26,585 bases of DNA from Clostridiales bacterium (GCA_018376855.1 JAHAAN010000008.1:1-26585); one strand, 5' to 3'. Shown: positions 8,540 through 15,677, numbered from the stretch's first letter. The notes: generated by a model from the letters alone, not told the origin. Translations and numbers: made by a program.

Positions 8540-9073
8540 TCAAGCATCCCGCTTATTTTGCAGGTTTTTCATGCTTCTCTGAAGCTGCATAAGCGGAACC
8601 AATTCAAACGAGGCAAACAGCAGGAGAAGCGCGGAAAGAACAATCGCACAAATACTGAGCCAGCGCGCCGAAAACCAATACTGATAAATCGCAAGCAAGG
8701 AAAAAATCAGCCCACCTACCGCCAGCAAAAAGCGCAGCACATACATAACACGCATATAATTCAGCTTCACCAAAAGCGTATCCTGATCGCATACAAGGCT
8801 CAGCGGCGTACCCGCAGGAGCATAAATAAGCGCAAAGTCGCTTCCGATTGTAATATGTTTCCAGCCCTCAAGCTGTTGAACCTGTTCAAACTCATCGTGA
8901 TTATTAATAGGAATGAGATTATATTCCATCTCAGCAGGCTCACGAACCTCAAAAATAAACCACAAGGAGGTAATTTGCGTGACAAATTTTCCGCGTTTCG
9001 CCTGCTCGGCAAAGTATTGGGGCAATTTCAGCAAGTCAGTATGCTTGCCCTTTGCAACGTAAACTTTTGTCAT
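8540..9073 (-). CDS. DUF2812-like membrane protein
   Basis: A 177-aa protein with an N-terminal soluble half and two membrane helices (around residues 108-132 VMYVLRFLLAVGGLIFSLLA and 138-160 ICAIVLSALLLLFASF). The N-terminal half has the DUF2812 pattern: a conserved aromatic-rich strand (SLWFIFEVREPAEMEYNLIP) and GWKHITIGSDFALIYAPAG. DUF2812 genes are common in Firmicutes, often next to PadR regulators; no PadR gene is visible here. ATG 9073 was chosen over TTG 9082. It is the first gene downstream of a strong promoter, with the phosphatase and rhamnosidase behind it. Confidence 0.65.
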   Translation of the reverse strand: MTKVYVAKGKHTDLLKLPQYFAEQAKRGKFVTQITSLWFIFEVREPAEMEYNLIPINNHDEFEQVQQLEGWKHITIGSDFALIYAPAGTPLSLVCDQDTLLVKLNYMRVMYVLRFLLAVGGLIFSLLAIYQYWFSARWLSICAIVLSALLLLFASFELVPLMQLQRSMKNLQNKRDA

Positions 9074-9104
9074 GCTCCGCAATCCCTTCGTTTTAATCGT
9101 TCCT

Positions 9105-9134
9105 ATTATACCATTAGCAATGAATTCTTTGCAA
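9105..9134 (-). promoter_or_regulatory. Promoter of the DUF2812-phosphatase-rhamnosidase set
   Basis: On the - strand TTGCAA (9134-9129), 18 bases, then a perfect TATAAT (9110-9105), 32 bases before the DUF2812-like start. It is back to back with the perR promoter. Confidence 0.7.
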
Positions 9135-9164
9135 GTGTTTCATGGAAAGTTTTTTATTTCAGTA

Positions 9165-9193
9165 TTGACATAATAAAATAATTGCCCTATAAT
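9165..9193 (+). promoter_or_regulatory. Promoter of perR-rbr
   Basis: A consensus sigma-A promoter: TTGACA (9165-9170), 17 bases, TATAAT (9188-9193). The likely start point falls at about 9200, at the edge of the palindrome. Confidence 0.88.
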
Positions 9194-9199
9194 AACATA

Positions 9200-9222
9200 A
9201 AAATAAAAATCATTTTTATTTT
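9200..9222 (+). promoter_or_regulatory. Fur/PerR-type operator (perfect palindrome)
   Basis: A perfect inverted repeat with 11-base arms (AAAATAAAAAT and its complement) around a central C at 9211. This x-1-x symmetry is that of Fur-family boxes (PerR 7-1-7, Fur 9-1-9). It covers the expected transcription start and lies 10 bases before the perR ATG, so bound repressor would block the operon, i.e. autoregulation. The base pattern is more A/T-run than the Bacillus PerR consensus. Confidence 0.75.
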
Positions 9223-9231
9223 GAGGTATTC

Positions 9232-9633
9232 ATGAAAAATTACTCCAAACAACGTGAAGAAATTGAACAAGCCGTTTTTCGCCACAGCAATCACCCTACG
9301 GCGGAAGATATTTATCTTTCGGTGAAAGCTTGCGATTCCAGCGCCAGCATCAGCACGGTTTACCGCAATCTGCAAGGTATGGAACAGCAAGGGGTCGTGC
9401 GCAGACTGCATATGCCGTCCGGCTCAGACCGGTACGACACCAACTGCGCGCCCCATCAACATTTTTACTGCACCCTCTGCGGAAAAATCACCGACCTTGA
9501 ACTTCCTGCCGATCTGCGGCAATATGAACAGCTTTTGGTGAAACGGCTCGGTGCAAGCCTAAGTTACGTTGGAATCACGTTAGAGGGCGTTTGCAGAGAA
9601 TGCCTCGAAAAAGAAAAGGAGAAAGAAACATGA
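9232..9633 (+). CDS. perR: Peroxide-sensing Fur family repressor (PerR type)
   Basis: A 133-aa winged-helix metalloregulator. The DNA-recognition helix is SISTVYRNLQGM. The structural zinc site has C80, C83 (CTLCGK) and C121, C124 (CREC). All five regulatory metal ligands of Bacillus PerR (H37, D85, H91, H93, D104) have counterparts at a constant offset of 16: H21, D69, H75, H77 and D88. Asp at the last position is the PerR hallmark, so it senses peroxide by oxidation of H21 or H75. The N-terminus is about 16 residues shorter than in Bacillus. It has a consensus promoter and palindromic operator upstream and overlaps rbr by ATGA. Confidence 0.92.
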   Translation: MKNYSKQREEIEQAVFRHSNHPTAEDIYLSVKACDSSASISTVYRNLQGMEQQGVVRRLHMPSGSDRYDTNCAPHQHFYCTLCGKITDLELPADLRQYEQLLVKRLGASLSYVGITLEGVCRECLEKEKEKET

Positions 9634-10175
9634 GTTATGATCTGAAAGGAACCAAAACAGAAGCAAATCTGAAGGAGGCTTTTGCCGGCGAATCGCAGGC
9701 GCGCAATAAATATACATACTATGCCTCCAAAGCAAAAAAGGACGGTTATGAACAAATTGCAGAATTGTTTACGGAAACCGCCAACAACGAAAAAGAACAC
9801 GCAAAAATTTGGTTTAAGCTGCTCAATGGCGGCGCCATCGGCAGCACAGAGGAAAATCTGCTTGACGCCGCAGCCGGTGAAAACGGCGAGTGGACCGACA
9901 TGTACGTCCGCATGGCAAAGGAAGCGCACGAAGAAGGCTTTCATGAAATCGCCGCGCTTTTTGACGCTGTGGGAAAAATCGAAAAAGAACACGAGGAGCG
10001 CTACCGCAAGCTGCTGGCCAATATTGAAGACGGCTTGGTGTTCTCCCGGGACGGCGATATGATTTGGCAATGTTCCAACTGCGGCCATATCCATGTAGGA
10101 AAAAAGGCGCCGGAGCTATGCCCTGTCTGTAAGCATCCGCAGGCTTACTTCCGAATCCTTGCTCAGAATTATTGA
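9630..10175 (+). CDS. rbr: Rubrerythrin
   Basis: A 181-aa peroxide-reducing protein of anaerobes. The ferritin-like diiron domain (1-135) shows E21 (GESQARNKY), ExxH at E54-H57 (EKEHAK), a second pair in KEAHEEGFHEIA, and EKEHEERY at 118-125. The C-terminal rubredoxin-like domain (144-175) has C148-x2-C151 and C164-x2-C167 for one iron. The start ATG overlaps the perR stop (ATGA), so translation is coupled; AAAGGAG precedes it. The pair makes a self-contained response: PerR releases on peroxide and rubrerythrin removes it. Confidence 0.97.
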   Translation: MSYDLKGTKTEANLKEAFAGESQARNKYTYYASKAKKDGYEQIAELFTETANNEKEHAKIWFKLLNGGAIGSTEENLLDAAAGENGEWTDMYVRMAKEAHEEGFHEIAALFDAVGKIEKEHEERYRKLLANIEDGLVFSRDGDMIWQCSNCGHIHVGKKAPELCPVCKHPQAYFRILAQNY

Positions 10176-10304
10176 TGAAAGAAATCAAAAACACGGCCGT
10201 ATATTTTCCATTGAATTATATGCTCATTCGTGCATATTTATGAAATGCGAGTTCAACTTTCCATTACACTTTCATATTGGCATCTTGCAAAATAGAAATA
10301 AAAT

Positions 10305-10361
10305 AAAAAATAGCCGCAGAGAAAAAAACGAGAAACAGAAAACAGGAAGCGGCTATTTTTT
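10305..10361 (+). terminator. Terminator of perR-rbr
   Basis: A 13-base perfect stem (AAAAAATAGCCGC 10305-10317 with GCGGCTATTTTTT 10349-10361) with a 31-base A-rich loop. The T run is part of the stem. Confidence 0.7.
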
Positions 10362-10410
10362 AGCCATATGGTTCGGTTGCCCTGCAAGAGGCGAGAAGCA
10401 TAGTCATAGT

Positions 10411-10441
10411 GTATTTTTTATTGTGGAGCAATAAAAAATAC
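10411..10441. repeat. Perfect 13-bp AT-rich hairpin between convergent genes
   Basis: GTATTTTTTATTG (10411-10423) and its exact complement CAATAAAAAATAC (10429-10441), loop TGGAG. It lies between the rbr terminator and the rplL terminator, so the 340-base gap holds three hairpins and no gene. With A/T runs on both arms it could be an extra bidirectional terminator or a protein site. Confidence 0.6.
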
Positions 10442-10445
10442 TGCA

Positions 10446-10489
10446 TAAAAAAAACGCTATGCAGCGGAACAATCCCTCCTGCACAGCGT
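10446..10489 (-). terminator. Terminator of rplJ-rplL
   Basis: On the - strand ACGCTGTGCAG (10489-10479) pairs with CTGCATAGCGT (10464-10454) with one mismatch, followed by eight T. Confidence 0.85.
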
Positions 10490-10515
10490 CTGTTTTCTGT
10501 TTAAGCTTTCCCAAA

Positions 10516-10887
10516 TTACTTCAGTTCAGCAACAGCACCGGCTTCAGCAAGCTTTGCCTTGAGCGCTTCCGCTTCATCCTTAGCAACGCCTTCCTTAACC
10601 GTTTTGGGAGCGCCCTCAACCATATCCTTTGCCTCTTTCAGGCCAAGACCGGTGATCTCGCGAACCGCCTTGATAACAGCCAGCTTATTCGCGCCAACCT
10701 CTTTGAGAACAACGTCAAACTCCGTTTTCTCTTCCTCAGCGGCAGCAGCTCCGCCTGCAACGGCAGCGCCTGCAACAGCAACGGGAGCCGCAGATACGCC
10801 GAACTCCTCTTCGATCGCTTTAACAAGATCAGCAACTTCAAGAATCGTCATAGATTTGATTGCTTCTACGATTTCTGCAATAGTCAT
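10516..10887 (-). CDS. rplL: 50S ribosomal protein L7/L12
   Basis: A 123-aa stalk protein that recruits translation GTPases. It has an N-terminal dimer domain (MTIAEIVEAIKSMTILEVADLVKAIEEEFGVSA), an Ala/Gly-rich hinge (around 38-54), and the conserved C-terminal domain (KTEFDVVLKEVGANKLAVIK, GLGLKEAKDMVEGAPKTVKE). The start is ATG 10887, since GGAGGA is just upstream; the longer frame to 10902 would read through that site. It is 57 bases after rplJ in the same operon. Confidence 0.97.
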   Translation of the reverse strand: MTIAEIVEAIKSMTILEVADLVKAIEEEFGVSAAPVAVAGAAVAGGAAAAEEEKTEFDVVLKEVGANKLAVIKAVREITGLGLKEAKDMVEGAPKTVKEGVAKDEAEALKAKLAEAGAVAELK

Positions 10888-10944
10888 TTTATTATCCTCC
10901 AATTTTAATTTGTTTTTTTCATTTTTAACATTTGTTCCAGCTCA

Positions 10945-11445
10945 TTAAGCCTGTGCTTCCATTTTTTCCTTAACTGCGTTGAGACCGCAGGCAAGGTTAC
11001 GCACACTGCCGGTAATGGACCACATAAGCTTTGTAAGCAGCACTTCCTTGCTGGGAGTAGCCGCCAGCTTAGCCACAACAGCGTTTGTGATCGCAGCGTT
11101 ATCCATGATACCGCCCTTGATCTCGGCTTTCTTTGCTTTGTCCACAAAATCGCTCATGATCTTCGGAGCCGTAACCGGATCCTCATAACCGAAAGCAAAT
11201 GCGCTCGGACCTTCCAAATAGCTGTCCAGCCCTTCGATACCCAGCTCCTTTGCAGCGCGAGCCACCAAAGTGTTCTTAAATACTTTGTATTCCACGCCAG
11301 CCTTTCTAAACTGCGCGCGCAGATCGTTATCCTCGCTGACCGTCAGACCTCTGTAATCCACAATGATTACGCTCTTAGCCTTTTGGAGCTTTTCTTTGAT
11401 CTCGTTTACGACTTCGCTCTTTGCATTGATTGCAGCACTTGACAT
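10945..11445 (-). CDS. rplJ: 50S ribosomal protein L10
   Basis: A 166-aa protein that anchors L7/L12 dimers on the 23S rRNA. Conserved blocks: SVIIVDYRGLTVSEDNDLR, YKVFKNTLVARA, LEGPSAFAFGYEDPV and the C-terminal helix that holds L12. The start at ATG 11445 has AAGGAGG upstream; the open frame to 11706 runs through the leader RNA and promoter and is not coding. Expression is controlled by the leader upstream. Confidence 0.97.
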   Translation of the reverse strand: MSSAAINAKSEVVNEIKEKLQKAKSVIIVDYRGLTVSEDNDLRAQFRKAGVEYKVFKNTLVARAAKELGIEGLDSYLEGPSAFAFGYEDPVTAPKIMSDFVDKAKKAEIKGGIMDNAAITNAVVAKLAATPSKEVLLTKLMWSITGSVRNLACGLNAVKEKMEAQA

Positions 11446-11599
11446 TTGTTGCACCTCCTTAACCAAAATGCTTTTGCCAATAAAAAACCCCATGCGCACA
11501 GCATGAGGATTTAACCGTTCACCGTAAATCGCTCTTGCCTCGGCAGGATTTACGCTTGCGCACCTGCTGTCTACGCCAAAAGTGGGATATTCCATTAAC
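11446..11599 (-). promoter_or_regulatory. L10 leader (autoregulatory 5' UTR of rplJ-rplL)
   Basis: The roughly 150-base transcribed leader starts near 11599 and holds features known for Firmicutes L10 leaders: an early segment with GACAGCAGGTGCGCAAGC, the CTGCCGAGGCAAG stretch, and then a terminator hairpin before the rplJ ribosome binding site. In such leaders the L10-(L12) complex binds the RNA and favours termination. Class recognised from pattern; a covariance search would confirm. Confidence 0.75.
11481..11508 (-). terminator. Attenuator hairpin in the L10 leader
   Basis: On the - strand CCTCATGC (11508-11501), loop TGTGC, GCATGGGG (11495-11488), then T-rich tail to 11481. It lies within the leader, about 40 bases before the rplJ start, so it acts as a regulated terminator. 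Confidence 0.8.
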
Positions 11600-11605
11600 A
11601 AATAT

Positions 11606-11634
11606 ATTATAACTGCGGTTAATTTTGCTGTCAA
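11606..11634 (-). promoter_or_regulatory. Promoter of rplJ-rplL
   Basis: On the - strand a perfect TTGACA (11634-11629), 17 bases, perfect TATAAT (11611-11606). This strong promoter fits ribosomal protein expression. Confidence 0.92.
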
Positions 11635-11700
11635 CCGCTTTTTCATATTTCGGCATGATTTTTGCAAAATAAAAATTTTCAAATTGAATGCAAGAAACCG

Positions 11701-11729
11701 TTGCAAAATTCAAAAGAATGTGATATGAT
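11701..11729 (+). promoter_or_regulatory. Promoter of the tRNA-Leu pair
   Basis: TTGCAA (11701-11706), 17 bases, TATGAT (11724-11729), ending 20 bases before the first tRNA. Confidence 0.7.
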
Positions 11730-11749
11730 GTTACCCGAAATCAAAACAA

Positions 11750-11836
11750 GCCGGTGTGATGGAATTGGCAGACGTGCGGGACTCAAAATCCCGTGGTAGC
11801 GATACCGTGTCGGTTCGACCCCGACCACCGGCACCA
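11750..11836 (+). tRNA. tRNA-Leu (anticodon CAA)
   Basis: An 87-base class II tRNA. The acceptor stem GCCGGTG pairs with CACCGGC and CCA is encoded. The anticodon stem CGGGA/TCCCG holds loop CTCAAAA, anticodon CAA, reading UUG. The long variable arm is typical of leucine tRNAs, and the T arm has GGTTCGA. Confidence 0.97.
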
Positions 11837-11841
11837 AAACG

Positions 11842-11892
11842 GCAGTGAGCTTTCAGCATTACGGGGTGTTACCGAATGTCGCATCTCACTGC
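11842..11892 (+). repeat. Structured spacer hairpin between the two tRNA-Leu genes
   Basis: The outer stem GCAGTGAG (11842-11849) with CTCACTGC (11885-11892) is perfect. An inner stem CATT-CGG (11857-11864) with CCG-AATG (11872-11878) has one bulged A. There is no T tract, so it is not a plain terminator; it may guide processing of the two-tRNA transcript. Confidence 0.55.
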
Positions 11893-11901
11893 TTTGCATT
11901 T

Positions 11902-11988
11902 GCCGGAGTGGCGGAACAGGCAGACGCACAGGACTTAAAATCCTGCGGTGGCAACACCGTACCGGTTCGATCCCGGTCTTCGGCACCA
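11902..11988 (+). tRNA. tRNA-Leu (anticodon TAA)
   Basis: An 87-base class II tRNA with acceptor GCCGGAG/CTTCGGC (one G-T pair) and encoded CCA. The anticodon stem CAGGA/TCCTG holds loop CTTAAAA, anticodon TAA, reading UUA. Same transcript as the CAA isoacceptor. Confidence 0.97.
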
Positions 11989-12035
11989 AAACAGACAAAT
12001 CTATCTTAAACGATTCGGATTTGTCTGTTTTTCTA
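11989..12035 (+). terminator. Terminator of the tRNA-Leu pair
   Basis: A 13-base perfect stem AAACAGACAAATC (11989-12001) with GATTTGTCTGTTT (12018-12030), then TTCTATTC. The T run overlaps the stem end. Confidence 0.8.
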
Positions 12036-12215
12036 TTCTATTCAGCAGCTTTTTTAACATATAAAAATAGTCCACCCTTGCAGCGGCTATTTTGCTTTAG
12101 CCCTATATCTAAAACACAACAACAGCACATCTACCTTGACAATTACAAAACACCCATGCTATTCTATTTGCAGCAAATATATCTCTTGCAAATGCCCAAA
12201 AAGGAGGCGCACTCC

Positions 12216-12998
12216 ATGAACAGAACGCCGATACACGCCGACATTGAGCAGTTTCCCGCTGCATTTCATGCTTTGCTTGCCGACGCGGCGATATATGACA
12301 GCAGCAGCTCCAAAGCCGCGCAGGTCTTTTTCATCGACAAGGAGAATGGATATTTTCTTAAATCCGCCCCCAAAGGCTCATTAGAAAAGGAAGCCGAGCT
12401 GACCCATTTCTTCCATAAAAAGCAGTTATCTGCCGAAGTGTTGGCCTATTTGAGCCATGAAAAAGATTGGCTTCTGACTGCGCGGCTGCCCGGAGAGGAT
12501 TGCACGCATTCGTCCTATCTTCAAACGCCCAAAAGGCTCTGTGATATGCTTGCCGAGCTTTTAAGATCGCTGCACGAAACCGATTGCACCGGCTGCCCCG
12601 TTGCTAACCGAACGGAAAGTTATCTTGAAGCGGCAGCGCACAATTACCGCACAGGACTTTATGATTCCGCTTTATTGAATAACTGGGGATATGCATCTGC
12701 TGAAGAGGCATGGAACGTTGCCCAAAGCGGCGCTCATTTGTTAAAGGCAGACACACTTCTCCATGGAGATTACTGCCTGCCTAATATTATTTTGGATCAC
12801 TGGCATTTCAGCGGCTTTATAGACGTAGGCTGCGGCGGCGTAGGCGATAAGCATATCGACCTGTTTTGGGGGATCTGGAGTCTTGCCTTCAATTTAAAAA
12901 CAAACCAATATCAAGACCGCTTTTTAGATGCTTACGGCCGCCAAGATATCGATCCGGAAATACTAAAGACAGTTGCCGCAATAGAGACGTTCGGATAG
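12216..12998 (+). CDS. APH(3')-like aminoglycoside phosphotransferase family protein
   Basis: A 260-aa kinase-fold protein close in layout to APH(3') enzymes, which phosphorylate the 3'-OH of kanamycin-type drugs. ATP-site Lys49 (YFLKS) and a nearby acidic helix (LEKEAEL) match K44/E60 of APH(3')-IIIa. The catalytic loop is HGDYCLPN with Asp185 and Asn190 (D190/N195 there), and the metal Asp is FIDVG, D203 (D208). The helix DKHIDLFWGIWSL and C-terminal tail also fit. Whether it gives resistance or acts on another metabolite is open. The start at ATG 12216 has AAGGAGG eight bases upstream; the long upstream frame covers the tRNAs and is not coding. No mobile element flanks it. Confidence 0.85.
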   Translation: MNRTPIHADIEQFPAAFHALLADAAIYDSSSSKAAQVFFIDKENGYFLKSAPKGSLEKEAELTHFFHKKQLSAEVLAYLSHEKDWLLTARLPGEDCTHSSYLQTPKRLCDMLAELLRSLHETDCTGCPVANRTESYLEAAAHNYRTGLYDSALLNNWGYASAEEAWNVAQSGAHLLKADTLLHGDYCLPNIILDHWHFSGFIDVGCGGVGDKHIDLFWGIWSLAFNLKTNQYQDRFLDAYGRQDIDPEILKTVAAIETFG

Positions 12999-13021
12999 AC
13001 ATAATTTTCTGCAATGGAATC

Positions 13022-13050
13022 TTTACAAACGCTCCTGCTTTCTATATAAT
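13022..13050 (+). promoter_or_regulatory. Promoter of the luxE-luxC-HAD operon
   Basis: TTTACA (13022-13027), 17 bases, perfect TATAAT (13045-13050). A roughly 135-base 5' UTR follows and contains a GAAAGGC/GCCTTTC hairpin (13095-13119) before the luxE start. Confidence 0.75.
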
Positions 13051-13191
13051 AGAATCACACAAAGCGCTGTAATGCCGAAACAAAATTGACTGAGAAAGGC
13101 GCTCTGCAAAACAGCCTTTCCTGTCTCCCTTTTACATAGCAAAGCTGCTTACAGCGCTGCAATCTAAAATTCATTAAGGGGACAAAACGCA

Positions 13192-14325
13192 ATGAAATGG
13201 CGAAGAAAGCTCTTTCGTTCCGGATCACTCTTTGACACCGAGAAAAGCAACAGGCTTTTTTTCAAAGCGGTAAAGGAGAACTGTGAATATCATTACCGGA
13301 AAAACCCGCAATACCGCGCAATGCTTGAAAGCCAAGGCTTTTCTCCCGATCAGCTGACCTGCTATGAGGACATTGCCAAGCTTCCTTTTTTGCCGACGCT
13401 GCTGTTCAAAGGCCGAGAGTTGTACTCCGTGCCGAAGCACAGAATCCCGATCAAGGCAACGTCCTCCGGCACAAAAGGGAAATTCAGCCGAATCGGTTTT
13501 GATGCAGGCGGCTTGCTTTCCGCACTGCATATGGTGCGAAAGGTAACAAAATATCGGCAGCTTCTCTCGCTTCGCCCCACAAACTACATTATCTTCGGCT
13601 ACCGTCCGCACAGGGGCAACCAAACCGCCGTGACTAAGACTGCGTTCGGCGCCACGCTGTTTGCGCCCGCGCTGCACCGCACCTACGCGCTGGAATACCG
13701 AAACGGCAAATACGAGCCCGATCTTGAAAATATCATCAAGGCCATAGAAAAATACAGCGGATCTCACTGCCCCGTGCGTTTCATGGGGTTTCCGTCCTAT
13801 ACCTATTTTTTGATGAAGCTGCTTGATGAGCGTAGCCTGTCCTTTACGCTTCCGAAGCGCTCCAAGATCATGCTGGGCGGCGGGTGGAAGCAATTTTACA
13901 AAGAACAGGTGGACAAAGCAACGTTTTACGCGCTTGCTAAAAAGGTTTTAGGAATCGAAGAAGAAAACATTGTGGAATTTTTCGGCGCCGTAGAGCACCC
14001 GATCCTTTACTGCGACTGCCCGAAGCACCACTTCCATATTCCCGCCTACAGCCGTGTGATTATCCGCGACGTGCGAACGCTTGAACCGGTTGAAAACGGA
14101 AGGATCGGCCTTGTAAACCTGATTACGCCGATGGTAAAGGCCACGCCGATTCTCAGTGTAATGACGGACGATTTAGGCGTGCTGCACCCGGCAGAGGAAT
14201 GCGGGTGCGGCGCCGCTTCTCCCTATCTTGAAATCATCGGGCGCGTAGGCATCAAGGACATTAAAACCTGCGCGGCAGGCGCGGCAGAACTGCTGAATCT
14301 GGAAAAGGCAGGTGAGCTTTTATGA
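13192..14325 (+). CDS. luxE: LuxE-like acyl-protein synthetase (acyl-activating)
   Basis: A 377-aa protein of the LuxE family (PF04443), the ANL-type enzyme that adenylates a fatty acid and holds the acyl group on a Cys before reduction by LuxC. The nucleotide-binding motif is TSSGTKG (90-96); other family marks are the GFPSYTYF segment (199-206), IMLGGGWK (227-233), FFGAVEHPILYCDC, and a zinc-like CGCG (337-340). Cys360 near the C-terminus (IKTCAAG) is a candidate acyl-accepting residue, at a position like the Cys known in Photobacterium LuxE. The ribosome binding site AAGGGG is present. It overlaps luxC by four bases (ATGA). There is no luciferase (luxA/B) or thioesterase (luxD) in the window. 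Confidence 0.88.
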   Translation: MKWRRKLFRSGSLFDTEKSNRLFFKAVKENCEYHYRKNPQYRAMLESQGFSPDQLTCYEDIAKLPFLPTLLFKGRELYSVPKHRIPIKATSSGTKGKFSRIGFDAGGLLSALHMVRKVTKYRQLLSLRPTNYIIFGYRPHRGNQTAVTKTAFGATLFAPALHRTYALEYRNGKYEPDLENIIKAIEKYSGSHCPVRFMGFPSYTYFLMKLLDERSLSFTLPKRSKIMLGGGWKQFYKEQVDKATFYALAKKVLGIEEENIVEFFGAVEHPILYCDCPKHHFHIPAYSRVIIRDVRTLEPVENGRIGLVNLITPMVKATPILSVMTDDLGVLHPAEECGCGAASPYLEIIGRVGIKDIKTCAAGAAELLNLEKAGELL

Positions 14326-15620
14326 TCTTTGCGAACGGAAAAATCCTTCCCGCTTCGGAGCAAAACCGAGTGCTGAACGAGCTAGAGGATCGCATCAATG
14401 AAACGCGCGCACAGAAGCCGCTGAAAACCGAAACAGTTGTAAACGCTATTGACGCCCTGAGCCGGCGCATCGAACGCGGCGATTTCAACGACCTGATTGC
14501 CTCGCTGGAGATTGACAACATTGATTTTTATGTAGGGCAGGCGATCAAACTGCTGAAGCGCGAAAGCATTGAATACAAGCTGCAAACCGAGCTGGGGCGC
14601 GAATTTATGACTCCGTATACGACCGCCCCGCCGTTCGGGTTAAAAAAGCTGCGCGTGTGCCCCGTCCCGTTAGGAACGCTGTTCCACATTGCTGCCGGAA
14701 ACGTGGACATCCTGCCCGCCTTCAGTGTAGCCGAAGGCCTGCTGACCGGCAACATCAATATTTTAAAGCTTCCGCAGGCGGACAGCGGCCTGACCGTGCA
14801 GATTGCCGCACGCTTGGTGGAAACCGAGCCTGCTTTGGCAGACTATTTATATGTATTCGATACGCCCTCCACCGATATTGTCGCCATGAAAAAAATGGCG
14901 GATATGGCGGACGGCATCGTGGTCTGGGGCGGCGAAGCGGCTGTGCGCGCCGTGCGGCAGCTGGCCTCCCCCGCCGCAAAGATCATTGAATGGGGGCATC
15001 GGCTGAGCTTTGCTTACCTTTCGGGAAATCACTTTCAGGAATCGGAGCTGAAGGGGCTGGCAGAGCATATTATTCAAACACGCCAGCTTTTGTGCAGCTC
15101 CTGCCAAACGATCTTCCTGAACACGGAGCGTATGGAGGATCTTCATAGCTTTTGCCGCGAATTTCTGCCGTATTTGAACCGCGCGGAGGAAAAATACCCC
15201 ATTAGGGAAATCGGAGCAGTTGCAGAAATCACGCTTCGGAAGTATAATTATGTATTAGAAAATGTGCTTGAAGGAAAACCTGCCGAAAACGCGCGGCAAA
15301 CGTTCTTCGGAACGAATTGCAGCCTGACCGCCTGCGAGGACAGCGAGCTGGAGCTTTCGGATATGTACGGCAGCTGCCTTGTAAAACGCCTGCCCGAGCA
15401 AAAAATGATGCAAACGCTCCGCCGCAAAAAGGGCTATCTGCAAACGGCAGGTCTTATTGCGGAAGACACCGAACGCTCGCGCTTAGCAGAGCTGCTGATC
15501 CGCTGCGGCGTTGTGCGCGTTACGCATGCAGGCAGCATGTCCGACACCTTCAGCGGAGAAGCACACGACGGCGAATATCCGCTGCGGCGCTATCTGCGCA
15601 TTGCTAACATAGAAGTGTGA
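14322..15620 (+). CDS. luxC: LuxC-like long-chain acyl-CoA reductase
   Basis: A 432-aa protein of the LuxC family (PF05893), an aldehyde-dehydrogenase-fold enzyme that reduces activated fatty acyl groups with NADPH to long-chain aldehydes. Seen here: the VPLGTLFHIAAGNVDILPAFSVAEGLLTGN cofactor region in the 115-145 range (quoted motif: AAGNVDILPAFS), VVWGG (200-204), WGHRLSFAYL, and the probable nucleophile Cys258 in QLLCSSCQTI, matching the ACSSPQ pattern of bioluminescent LuxC. A second Cys261 sits three residues on. ATGA overlap with luxE means coupled translation and a 1:1 complex, as in the known fatty acid reductase. Confidence 0.9.
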   Translation: MIFANGKILPASEQNRVLNELEDRINETRAQKPLKTETVVNAIDALSRRIERGDFNDLIASLEIDNIDFYVGQAIKLLKRESIEYKLQTELGREFMTPYTTAPPFGLKKLRVCPVPLGTLFHIAAGNVDILPAFSVAEGLLTGNINILKLPQADSGLTVQIAARLVETEPALADYLYVFDTPSTDIVAMKKMADMADGIVVWGGEAAVRAVRQLASPAAKIIEWGHRLSFAYLSGNHFQESELKGLAEHIIQTRQLLCSSCQTIFLNTERMEDLHSFCREFLPYLNRAEEKYPIREIGAVAEITLRKYNYVLENVLEGKPAENARQTFFGTNCSLTACEDSELELSDMYGSCLVKRLPEQKMMQTLRRKKGYLQTAGLIAEDTERSRLAELLIRCGVVRVTHAGSMSDTFSGEAHDGEYPLRRYLRIANIEV

Positions 15621-15677
15621 AAGAAAGGAGCTGTACGTTCACGGCCTTACCGGAACGTTTAGACTTGCACAAATTTT

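Noticed and set aside
8219..9181. 320-codon + strand frame opposite the phosphatase and DUF2812-like genes
   Set aside because: Arg/Lys/Gln/His-rich shadow of two well-supported - strand genes.
10175..10243. 22-codon ORF overlapping the rbr stop by one base
   Set aside because: No ribosome binding site of its own and no conserved feature; too short to separate from chance.
11793..12215. 141-codon N-terminal extension of the APH-like gene
   Set aside because: It covers both tRNA genes and the tRNA terminator. The real start has its own AAGGAGG at 12216.
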